5,848 bases of DNA, taken from assembly GCA_003354225.1 (NCBI GenBank), contig PIVH01000421.1:1-5848 (forward strand). The letters are read 5' to 3'. Below are positions 1 to 5,848 of the stretch, in pieces. The notes under the pieces were generated by a model. It was not told the origin of the DNA. It saw nothing but the letters and a program-made list of their open reading frames with translations, and ran no database searches. A program made the position numbers and the translations under genes. Origin of the DNA: Globobulimina sp. (lineage: Eukaryota > Foraminifera > Rotaliida). The first letter of the stretch is position 1. Every line of letters begins with the position of its first letter.

Positions 1-259
1 GCACACACATTCAAGACGAAATAAGTATAACACGCACCAACTAATTAGAACGCGCACATTGTTCAAAATAAATACAAAACAAGTAAGTTTTTGCAAGTGA
101 AAAAAAAATATGTAATAAAGATTTCACCTAATACACAAGCAAGAAACACTAATAAATAGTATAAACAAAACAAGGATACAGGCCCTTTTATTTGGGGATG
201 AAGCCAATGAACAAAGGTAAATAAAAATATTTGAAACTAATACAAAGTATATAGTTTCC
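1..259. other. Gene-free stretch: LINE 3' UTR and A-rich flank
   Basis: No coding region or RNA gene is supported here. The part next to the ORF2 stop is the 3' untranslated end of the LINE. Beyond about 180 the plus strand is A rich, the opposite bias to the T/G-rich plus strand of ORF2, suggesting the element ends in this interval. There is no poly(A)-type tail or simple-repeat tail at the junction. Several plus-strand AATAAA words (67-72, 114-119, 151-156, 220-225) could serve a converging host transcript but are weak evidence in such AT-rich DNA. Confidence 0.5.
187..192 (-). promoter_or_regulatory. Candidate polyadenylation signal of the LINE
   Basis: On the minus strand AATAAA occurs 67 bases after the ORF2 stop. 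A T/G-rich stretch (TTGTTTTGTTTATA) follows 13 bases further on, the usual layout of a polyadenylation signal with its downstream element. The match is exact, but AATAAA is frequent by chance in DNA of this composition. Confidence 0.4.
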
Positions 260-3200
260 TTAATCCGAAATGATCGGAGATAAATTCATTAGGTCCACTT
301 GGTATAGGTAGTTGAATCTTTTTGTTTCTTTTACGTATTGAAGAAGATTTTTCCAGATTCTGACTTGAGTCATAATATCTAGCTCTTTTTCAATGTCCGG
401 TGGCTCTCGGATTGTATAAGGATAAAATACGTCATCCAGATGGAATCTATTATTATTCCGGAATCCTTTCCATATAATATGGAAGGAATCAATCATTCGT
501 TTTCGTTGGTTTATGTACAATGGACATTTCAGGAAATAATGATGAATTGTTTCTTTTACGTTTAAATTACAATTATGGCAATTATGTGATTCAATTATTG
601 ATTTATCAGTATCTTTAAATTTATGTTTATACAAAAAAGAATTCAATTCTATATGTCCCGATACAATCCGATTGAGCATAGCTGCCTCATCTTTATTCAA
701 GTATCGTATTATTTTGTTTAGTTTATTATGTAATGTTGGATTAAATTGGTACATTTTATAGCTATCTTGGGTTGGTTTCGTATTTCTATCAAGCCATGAT
801 TTGCTCCAATGATATCTAATTTGTTTATGTAGCTGGGTAATAGTTGTATTATATGATATTTCATTGTACAGAATTGGATTATAGTTCGTATGTTTTGCTG
901 CGAAATTAGCCAATCTATCAACTTCATCATTAAATATGTTGTTGTTATGAGATTTTATTTTAATAAATGAAATGAATATATTTGGTTTGATATGTTGGAT
1001 TTGGAGTAGTTTAACGAAGATATTTTCGATTAATAATTTTGTTTCATTATATTTCGGGTAATTTTGGCCATTAATGAATTGGAGAAGTGGTAGGTTATCG
1101 ATGTATATTTTATAGTGCATTTGTGAATTTTGTGGGTGATTTATTATATAATTAATTATCATATGGACAGCTTCTATCTCTGCTGTGGTGATTGTAACTG
1201 GTATCTGGAAGTAATATACTTTTTTATATGGTAATGTGTGTGATGGTTGTGGTGGTATATAGATTGCAGCACCTCCTCTTCCTGGGTTTGGGTCACATGA
1301 TCCATCGGTAAATGATATTGTTATTGTTTCACTGGAAGGTGTTGTAGGATTTGCTGGGTTTAATATGACTTCAAAATTTGTGGGAAGATTTTTTAAATTG
1401 TATGTAGGGGAGGAAGTTATTTGAATTTTTGACATTTTATTGAAATTCAGTGTTAAAGCCTTTATTTCATTGTTATTCTGGCAGTATTTGGTGGCAATTA
1501 TTAGTGGATTTTTATTAAGATTTACAAATTTATTTGGTTTGTTTTTATTTTTCCTACGATATTGATGTGTTTGTATTGTTTCTTTATATCTTGTTAGGTC
1601 TCTATAGGTTTTATTTAATGGATGATATGAATCATTGTAATAAACTCTGGCAAGCTGCCTCATAGTGAGGTAATGTGCTCTATTATGGATGGGTTCAATT
1701 TTTAGGAGAAATTGGAGGATATCAATTGGTGAGTCTAATCTGCAGGGAATTGCTAGGCGGAGGAATTTATTTTGTAGTGTATTTAGTAAATTATTAGAAT
1801 CATATGGATAATAATGGGTTAATCCATATTCTATTCGGGATCGCGCTAAAGATTTATAAAGGATTGCAATCGATAAAGGAGATAATTTAACACCGGATTT
1901 TATTGTAAAATATAAACGCCAATAACTTCGCATGGTTTTGGCTCGGATTTTTGCAAAATGGGCATGGAAATTTAAACGTTCATCGAACCACAGTCCAAGA
2001 TATCTCGCTGTTTGTTCATATTGGATTGGAATAGAATGGATTGTATATTTACTTATTAATGTAGTTTTATTTGTGTTGGGATCAGTTTTATTTGTGGATT
2101 TAGGATAGTATTTGATAGGATTACTGTGAGTAAAATTCATTGAGAGGCATTTTGTTGGATTTATCATAAGCTGCCATTTATTACACCAATCGCCAAAGTT
2201 ATTCAATTCTTTTTGGAGGAATTTGTAACGGATTGGATCTTTTGATCCTGGACTGGTCCAAAATGCTGTATCGTCAGCAAAACAAGCAAAGTGGACAAAA
2301 TTTGGATATTTTATTTCAAAATCATTGGTGAATAATATATATAGGATTGGTGATAAGGCAGATCCTTGTGGTACACCAATAGGTTGCGCCACCCAATTTG
2401 ACTCTGCTTTTTTTGCAATAACTTTGGTGAATCTGGTTTGGATGAAAGAAGCCAGCACATTCAATATGTTTCCTTTTATTTTATTTTTTATTAATTTATA
2501 TAGTAAGCCGTTATGCCAAACGCTATCGTAAGCTTTTGAAAAGTCCGTAAATACAACGTCAGTATCACTGACCATATCAAACGAAGTTTGAATGTCAGTG
2601 ATAAATGTTGTTAGTACATCATCGCAGCAACGGTTTATTTGGAAACCACATTGATAATTATTGAATATTTTATTTGCGACACAGAAATGTTGAAGTCTGT
2701 TTGCTAAGATTTTCTCAAAAACTCTACCTAGACAGGAAGAGATCGCAATGGGTCGGTAGTTTTTAGGATTACTATGATCCTTATTTGGTTTTGGTATTGG
2801 TAATAGATGAGAGAAGTTCCAGTAACCTGGAAACACGCCATCGGTCATACATTTATTGAACAACGGGAGGAGACAATCAATGAGAGCTTCTCCACCATGT
2901 TTAATCATTTGATTATGAATTCTGTCTGGTCCATATGCTTTATGTGTGTCCAGATTTCTTATTACGGAGCGAATTTCATATGACAATATAGGATCATTTA
3001 GTAATTGGTAATCATTATTTAGCAATGGAATGTTTGTATTTATTTGCGATGGATTTATTATATTTGATTGTTTATTTTGTGTTAATTTATCAGATAGGAT
3101 GTGTCTATTATCATTCTCATTTATTTTTGGATTTTCCCGATTATTTTTGAGGAATTTGGGGACATAATTATTAATATATTTATGCCAATCATTATGTTTT

Positions 3201-4576
3201 TGACTGGATTTTGGTTTTGGAGGTCTTGTCATGGCCTCTTGGAGTGCTTTAGCTTGTTGCTTTGGGTCAACTATATTGGATTTATTTTTATAATTTAATG
3301 GGGGGATATTATTCGTGTTAATATCATTTGATTTATTATTAGTTATGGTACGCCAGAAACGTCTACCATAGTCTTTACATGTTTGAATATATTTATTTAT
3401 TTTATTATTATAGGCTGATTTAGCAGTTTGTATCGCATTATATTTCTTGGATTGGAGGATATTCAGATCCTTTTTTATTTGTTTATATTTAGGAAAAATG
3501 TGAAAATCTGTGAAATGGCGCTTTGCTTTCTTCTTCATGCGCTGTATTCTGCGACGAAGGCGTTTGCATTTCCTTTTTAATTTTTTTATTTTATTATTCC
3601 ACCATGGTTTATGGCCACGGTAGTAATGTTTATATCCTATGGATTGTTCTGCTGTGTATAGAATGAGATATGTAAGTTGTTCAGTATATATATTTGGATT
3701 TTGATCAAAATTTGTGTCTTTTATGTGTGTTTCAAGCGTTTCTGTATATTTGCTCCATTTTCTGTTGTCCGATAGGTTCCACGTTTTCTTTGTCTCACTA
3801 AAACCATAAACATTTTCAACGTCAAAGGTCGTTTCAATAGGAACGTGGTCAGAGCAGTTTGGATCATAAAGTGAATGGAGAATACACCATTTTGTGTGTT
3901 TCAAATCATTGGAAATTAGTGTTAGATCAATGGCGGATTTGGTTTGATAGGATTTATGGATATGTGTATAGGATGGATTAATTGTATTCAATATTTGCAT
4001 TTCAAGGAAGTTTAAACCATCAACAAAATTATTGGATTCAGTGGTCGATCGATTACTGCCCCATATAACATTTGGCACATTAAAATCTCCAGCGATCACA
4101 TTTTTATTCACAGTCAGTGGATAGTCAAAAAGTTGATCGATATTGGGATTTCTGGGGCAGTTATATAAGGAATGGATTCCAATATTCTGGTCGCCACTAT
4201 GGAGGATTATACTTGTTATGTGACAATTTTTTGTACGCTGAGTATGGTCATAGTTTGGTGGTGAATTTAATGGTGTGATTAACAGTGTTTCTCTATATAA
4301 GATAGCTGTTTCCGTGCCTGTATAATGGACTTTGTATTTTGGAAAGAATTTGATTGGGAATTCAATTATATGGACTTGGTTATTTTTATCTGTGTAATGT
4401 GGATTTTTAGGAGTCATAGCAAACCGCAATGTGGCACTCCATTCTTGCAATAGGAGGAAATCTATTTGTTTCGATATCATTATTTGATAAATTTTCTTGC
4501 ATTTATCTTCTTGTGTCATTTTTGTGGGGCTTATTAGGCCACTCACATTGTATTGTAATATGTTATACTTAACCAT
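260..4576 (-). CDS. LINE ORF2 polyprotein: endonuclease, reverse transcriptase, RNase H, zinc finger
   Basis: This 1438-residue protein would nick target DNA and copy the element RNA by target-primed reverse transcription. Residues 1-250 are an EEP endonuclease, with Asn10 (LQYNVSGL), Glu45 (LLLQE), Tyr138, Asp164/Asn166 (AGDFN), Asp217 and Asp243-His244 (SDH). Residues 329-354 are a very basic linker. Residues about 530-880 are the reverse transcriptase: KAYGPDRIH (546-554), NYRPIAISS (606-614), motif A FTDFSKAYD with Asp678, motif B GVPQGS (734-739), motif C FADD with Asp768/Asp769, and the YLG motif (859-861). Residues about 1084-1230 are RNase H, with Asp1091 (TDGS), Glu1133, Asp1160, His1210 and Asp1220. 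A CX2CX9HX4C finger spans Cys1333-Cys1351. The ATG at 4576 has A at -3 and G at +4, and the EEP fold begins right after it. There is no frameshift or internal stop. The length is normal for this family. Asn, Lys and Ile are abundant, as expected from the AT-rich DNA. Confidence 0.95.
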   Translation of the reverse strand: MVKYNILQYNVSGLISPTKMTQEDKCKKIYQIMISKQIDFLLLQEWSATLRFAMTPKNPHYTDKNNQVHIIEFPIKFFPKYKVHYTGTETAILYRETLLITPLNSPPNYDHTQRTKNCHITSIILHSGDQNIGIHSLYNCPRNPNIDQLFDYPLTVNKNVIAGDFNVPNVIWGSNRSTTESNNFVDGLNFLEMQILNTINPSYTHIHKSYQTKSAIDLTLISNDLKHTKWCILHSLYDPNCSDHVPIETTFDVENVYGFSETKKTWNLSDNRKWSKYTETLETHIKDTNFDQNPNIYTEQLTYLILYTAEQSIGYKHYYRGHKPWWNNKIKKLKRKCKRLRRRIQRMKKKAKRHFTDFHIFPKYKQIKKDLNILQSKKYNAIQTAKSAYNNKINKYIQTCKDYGRRFWRTITNNKSNDINTNNIPPLNYKNKSNIVDPKQQAKALQEAMTRPPKPKSSQKHNDWHKYINNYVPKFLKNNRENPKINENDNRHILSDKLTQNKQSNIINPSQINTNIPLLNNDYQLLNDPILSYEIRSVIRNLDTHKAYGPDRIHNQMIKHGGEALIDCLLPLFNKCMTDGVFPGYWNFSHLLPIPKPNKDHSNPKNYRPIAISSCLGRVFEKILANRLQHFCVANKIFNNYQCGFQINRCCDDVLTTFITDIQTSFDMVSDTDVVFTDFSKAYDSVWHNGLLYKLIKNKIKGNILNVLASFIQTRFTKVIAKKAESNWVAQPIGVPQGSALSPILYILFTNDFEIKYPNFVHFACFADDTAFWTSPGSKDPIRYKFLQKELNNFGDWCNKWQLMINPTKCLSMNFTHSNPIKYYPKSTNKTDPNTNKTTLISKYTIHSIPIQYEQTARYLGLWFDERLNFHAHFAKIRAKTMRSYWRLYFTIKSGVKLSPLSIAILYKSLARSRIEYGLTHYYPYDSNNLLNTLQNKFLRLAIPCRLDSPIDILQFLLKIEPIHNRAHYLTMRQLARVYYNDSYHPLNKTYRDLTRYKETIQTHQYRRKNKNKPNKFVNLNKNPLIIATKYCQNNNEIKALTLNFNKMSKIQITSSPTYNLKNLPTNFEVILNPANPTTPSSETITISFTDGSCDPNPGRGGAAIYIPPQPSHTLPYKKVYYFQIPVTITTAEIEAVHMIINYIINHPQNSQMHYKIYIDNLPLLQFINGQNYPKYNETKLLIENIFVKLLQIQHIKPNIFISFIKIKSHNNNIFNDEVDRLANFAAKHTNYNPILYNEISYNTTITQLHKQIRYHWSKSWLDRNTKPTQDSYKMYQFNPTLHNKLNKIIRYLNKDEAAMLNRIVSGHIELNSFLYKHKFKDTDKSIIESHNCHNCNLNVKETIHHYFLKCPLYINQRKRMIDSFHIIWKGFRNNNRFHLDDVFYPYTIREPPDIEKELDIMTQVRIWKNLLQYVKETKRFNYLYQVDLMNLSPIISD
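4569..4576 (-). promoter_or_regulatory. ORF1 stop / ORF2 start overlap (ATGGTTAA)
   Basis: The ORF2 ATG (4574-4576) lies within the last codons of ORF1, whose TAA stop is at 4569-4571. Eight bases are shared in different frames. Overlaps of this sort allow a ribosome ending ORF1 to restart on ORF2; such coupling is established for some two-ORF LINEs such as SART1. The strong start context would also allow independent initiation. Coupling here is an inference from geometry. Confidence 0.5.
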
Positions 4577-5456
4577 TGTTTATGTGATATTTGATACATT
4601 TTTGGTAAAATTTTTTAGTTTGATTAAAATCCAATCCGTTTTTATGTTTCGACATAAAAACAGATAGTAAAATAGTTGTTAACATTGTAGGTTTGGTGGT
4701 GTTGAAAAACACCTGGTAATTAATTATTTTTTCATTTTTGTTCATTAGTTTTACTATCGACTGACAAGGAATGGCCTCAGTTTGCAAAAAGCAAAACATG
4801 AATCCCATTTTTATCAAAACTATCGATAGTTTAATATTACTCAAAATGTATGAATAAATTAATATGTATATATTAAAAATAAAATTAACAGAATAACTAT
4901 GGATTTGGAAATGATAGGATGTATTTGTTGTTGTTTTACGCAATGCGATTCTGCGTAATGTCATTTTGCTCAATGCGTTTGGATCAATTATTGTTACGTT
5001 GTTTAGACATAATGCTTTTGTGCGCAATGTCATTTTGTTCAATGTAATGGGAGTTGGTGCTGTATTTGAATGGGGTGATGTCGATGTAGTACGTGTATGT
5101 GATGGATTTGTTGTGAGTTTGATGATATTTGATACTGCGAAATTGCGGATATTTGGAACTGCGAAATTGCGTAGTTTTTGTATGATTTCGTTAAGTGTAG
5201 ATTTGATGTATTTTGTGTTCAATATTTGGGTCTGGCTTGGTTCAATATTTGGGTGTGATGGATTTGGATGACTCTGTGTTTTATGTGCTACATAAAATAG
5301 TGCATTGGTTAGGGAATTATTTTGTGATGGTGACACATATAATTTATCACCACGCGATTCTTTGTTTAATAAATTGATTAATACGACAACTAAGAATAGC
5401 AACAATGAAAAGTTGAGCGATCTCAACAAGTTTGCTTGGCAAGGTGCCATTGTCAT
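4569..5456 (-). CDS. Putative LINE ORF1 protein of unknown function, with hydrophobic segments
   Basis: I do not recognise this 295-residue product. It lies just upstream of ORF2 on the same strand and ends inside its start (shared ATGGTTAA), so by position it is the element's ORF1. The start is the first ATG (5456); a second at 5450 has a stronger context (A at -3, G at +4). Numbering from 5450, residues 12-28 are strongly hydrophobic, like a signal anchor. Residues 60-70 are Pro/His/Ser rich. Residues 94-109 are an 8-residue tandem repeat (RNFAVPNI, RNFAVSNI). Residues 115-135 are Thr/Ser/Pro rich. KMTLRTKAL (139-147) recurs as KMTLRRIAL (162-170). Residues 188-213 are again hydrophobic, and the C-terminus is Lys rich. 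There is no CCHC knuckle, RRM or clear coiled coil. So long an open frame in AT-rich DNA is unlikely by chance. It could instead be a host or captured ORF. The frame stays open upstream of 5456 without an ATG. Confidence 0.5.
   Translation of the reverse strand: MTMAPCQANLLRSLNFSLLLFLVVVLINLLNKESRGDKLYVSPSQNNSLTNALFYVAHKTQSHPNPSHPNIEPSQTQILNTKYIKSTLNEIIQKLRNFAVPNIRNFAVSNIIKLTTNPSHTRTTSTSPHSNTAPTPITLNKMTLRTKALCLNNVTIIDPNALSKMTLRRIALRKTTTNTSYHFQIHSYSVNFIFNIYILIYSYILSNIKLSIVLIKMGFMFCFLQTEAIPCQSIVKLMNKNEKIINYQVFFNTTKPTMLTTILLSVFMSKHKNGLDFNQTKKFYQKCIKYHINNG
4638..4661. repeat. Perfect 10-bp inverted repeat with TTCG loop
   Basis: Arm GTTTTTATGT (4638-4647) pairs without mismatch with ACATAAAAAC (4652-4661) around TTCG on the plus strand (CGAA in the minus-strand RNA). 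It sits inside the 3' part of ORF1, about 62 bases before the ORF2 start, encoding VFMSKHKN. It could fold in the element RNA; a role in ORF2 translation is possible but unproven. The stem is AT rich. Confidence 0.6.
4698..4713. repeat. 6-bp inverted repeat with 4-base loop
   Basis: GGTGTT and AACACC form a perfect stem around GAAA on the plus strand (TTTC on the minus strand). It lies within ORF1, 36 bases from the TTCG-loop hairpin on the side away from ORF2. This is a short stem, and its meaning is uncertain. Confidence 0.35.
4817..4832. repeat. 16-bp perfect palindrome AAACTATCGATAGTTT
   Basis: The 16 bases are fully self-complementary, with an ATCGAT core, and lie inside ORF1. Part of the word (ACTATCGA) recurs near 4752. 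It could be a protein-binding site for a dimer or simply a chance palindrome. Confidence 0.4.
4952..5044. repeat. Two direct copies of a 24-base repeat, 69 bases apart
   Basis: Positions 4952-4975 and 5021-5044 match at 22 of 24 bases. The spacing is 69 bases (23 codons), so both copies are read in the same ORF1 frame and give KMTLRRIAL and KMTLRTKAL. This points to an internal in-frame duplication, with the intervening sequence diverged. Confidence 0.6.
5124..5171. repeat. Tandem 24-base duplication inside ORF1
   Basis: Positions 5124-5147 and 5148-5171 are adjacent copies that match at 22 of 24 bases. Being a multiple of three, the duplication keeps the ORF1 frame and encodes RNFAVPNI followed by RNFAVSNI. 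A frame-preserving duplication supports, but does not prove, that ORF1 is translated. Confidence 0.7.
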
Positions 5457-5528
5457 AGTAATTGATTTCTTAGTATTTTGAAGAAGTGTTGCAGTGTAAT
5501 AATACACGTTTTTTACTTGAGTGTTAGT
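5457..5528. promoter_or_regulatory. Short divergent intergenic gap between ORF1 and the SAM ORF
   Basis: These 72 bases separate the first ATG of ORF1 (minus) from the ATG of the SAM-domain ORF (plus). They contain a small hairpin at 5494-5507 (GTGTA, loop ATAA, TACAC). No clear TATA box or other core promoter element is recognisable. Any promoter for the plus-strand gene, or the 5' UTR of the LINE, must overlap here or extend into the neighbouring coding region. Confidence 0.3.
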
Positions 5529-5696
5529 ATGGCACAGCAAATAGAAACTGCAGCAACAGGTGAACAAGCTATGGACATTAACACGTGGTTAGGTCAAAAT
5601 AGATTGGGCAAATATAAAGATAAATTCGAGGAAGATGTTGTTCAATTCCAAGATATATTGGAAGGAATGCATTTAAGTCAGAGGTTGAGAAGTTGA
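5529..5696 (+). CDS. N-terminal half of a SAM-domain protein, cut off at an octamer repeat
   Basis: The reading frame from ATG 5529 (A at -3, G at +4) gives 55 residues. After a polar leader of about 14 residues, residues 15-50 fit the first helices of a sterile alpha motif: Trp20-Leu21, Leu26-Gly27-x-Tyr29, Phe33-Glu34-Glu35, Phe40 and Ile43-Leu44, ending HLS at 48-50. SAM domains are about 65-residue helical modules for protein or RNA binding; the last two helices (usual EDL.ELGI region) are missing. Codon 51 is exactly the first base of the 8-base repeat array, and the stop at 5694-5696 lies within that array. So this is either a gene broken by the repeat or a first exon whose intron holds the repeat. 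I see no consensus splice donor (GTCAGA after AA at 5675-5676 is the nearest candidate). It may equally be a pseudogene. Confidence 0.5.
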   Translation: MAQQIETAATGEQAMDINTWLGQNRLGKYKDKFEEDVVQFQDILEGMHLSQRLRS

Positions 5697-5742
5697 GAGG
5701 TTCAGAAGTTTATGCGTTGAGAGGTTGGGATGTTGAGAAGTT
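5679..5742 (+). repeat. Left arm: tandem array of eight 8-base units (NNNNNGTT)
   Basis: Eight consecutive octamers all end in GTT. GAGAGGTT and GAGAAGTT are the commonest (two each), with CAGAGGTT, CAGAAGTT, GGGATGTT and one distinctive TATGCGTT as the fifth unit. The array starts immediately after SAM codon 50. Because 8 is not a multiple of 3 and most unit junctions read GTTGA, TGA stops appear in shifting frames, so the array cannot encode a long protein on this strand. Confidence 0.85.
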
Positions 5743-5790
5743 GGTGGATAAAAGTATCGTAGAATTGGATTCTTGTTTCATTAATAATTC

Positions 5791-5848
5791 AACTTCTGAA
5801 CCTCTCAACTTCTGAACGCATAAACCTCCGAACCTCTCAACCTCTCAA
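5791..5848 (-). repeat. Right arm: inverted octamer array, continuing past the window edge
   Basis: This is the same octamer family in inverse orientation: seven full units plus two bases, with the distinctive TATGCGTT unit also present and followed by three units, exactly as in the left arm. Positions 5685-5743 and 5790-5848 are complementary at 51 of 59 bases around a unique 46-base spacer. The arms would form a long imperfect hairpin. The array runs to the end of the window, so its full length and what follows are unknown. Confidence 0.85.

Larger units (their letters stand above)
187..5456 (-). mobile_element. Non-LTR retrotransposon (LINE), two ORFs, EEP-RT-RNase H type
   Basis: The minus strand carries a complete LINE body: a putative ORF1, an overlapping ORF2 polyprotein, and a short 3' untranslated stretch with an AATAAA signal. 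The order endonuclease, reverse transcriptase, RNase H, zinc finger is that of the I/Tad/Ingi-like group of non-LTR elements; I cannot assign a clade without a tree. No long terminal repeats, integrase or protease are seen, which excludes LTR elements. The limits given are conservative: the AATAAA at one end and the first ATG of ORF1 at the other. True ends are unresolved. I found no poly(A) tract (it would be a T run on the plus strand) and no convincing target-site duplication between the two flanks. Confidence 0.8.

Noticed and set aside
718-930. Minus-strand frame of 70 codons
   Set aside because: It overlaps the RNase H to C-terminal part of ORF2 on the same strand in another frame and has no motif.
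3101-3298. Hydrophobic plus-strand frame that looks like a small membrane protein
   Set aside because: It is antisense to the well-supported ORF2. Its Ile/Phe richness is just the complement of Asn/Lys codons.
4966-5271. Open plus-strand frame of about 100 codons opposite ORF1
   Set aside because: It is antisense to the longer ORF1 frame, has no recognisable motif, and its Val/Phe/Gly-rich content follows from the G/T-rich strand.
5412-5427. GTTGAG-CGAT-CTCAAC hairpin sharing bases with the octamer repeat
   Set aside because: Only six bases are shared and it is not followed by further units; likely coincidence.
131-5507. TAATACAC present in both the left flank and near 5500 as a possible target-site duplication
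   Set aside because: An 8-base AT-rich match between two flanks of this length is expected by chance, and it does not sit at a credible element edge.
5478-5528. Upstream in-frame extension of the SAM ORF
   Set aside because: It would need a TTG start. ATG 5529 has a good context and directly precedes the domain.
5457-5567. Upstream extension of ORF1 overlapping the SAM gene
   Set aside because: It has no ATG in this stretch and would need a TTG start; it overlaps the SAM ORF in antisense.
5679-5848. Telomere or CRISPR array
   Set aside because: The octamer units are contiguous without unique spacers, which excludes CRISPR. The two arms face each other around a unique spacer, unlike a one-direction telomere tract.

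Overview
The window looks like AT-rich eukaryotic DNA. Its main content is a large non-LTR retrotransposon (LINE) on the minus strand. It has eukaryote-type start contexts (A at -3, G at +4), an AATAAA signal after the long ORF, and no bacterial-style ribosome binding sites or operons. I cannot name the organism. An AT-rich fungus, protist or invertebrate would all fit.

Layout from left to right. Positions 1-259 hold no gene. This is the 3' untranslated end of the LINE plus A-rich flank. Positions 260-4576 (minus) are one uninterrupted 1438-residue LINE polyprotein: an apurinic-type (EEP) endonuclease, a reverse transcriptase, an RNase H and a C-terminal CCHC zinc finger. All the expected catalytic residues are visible, so this copy could still be, or recently have been, competent. 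Positions 4569-5456 (minus) are a second long ORF immediately upstream. Its stop overlaps the polyprotein start by 8 bases. By position it is the ORF1 of the element, but it has no zinc knuckle, RRM or other recognisable Gag feature. Instead it has two hydrophobic stretches, internal in-frame repeats and several perfect inverted repeats in its DNA. Positions 5457-5528 are a short divergent intergenic gap.

Positions 5529-5696 (plus) begin a small protein that reads as the first half of a SAM domain. It stops where an array of 8-base repeats begins. Positions 5679-5848 are two arms of that octamer array in inverted orientation around a 48-base spacer, a long imperfect foldback that continues to the window edge.

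How the parts fit. ORF1 and ORF2 would be read from one minus-strand element transcript, with ORF2 perhaps reached by termination-reinitiation at the overlap. The SAM gene is head-to-head with the element and is either interrupted by the octamer foldback or has an exon ending there. The least explained parts are ORF1 and the octamer foldback.
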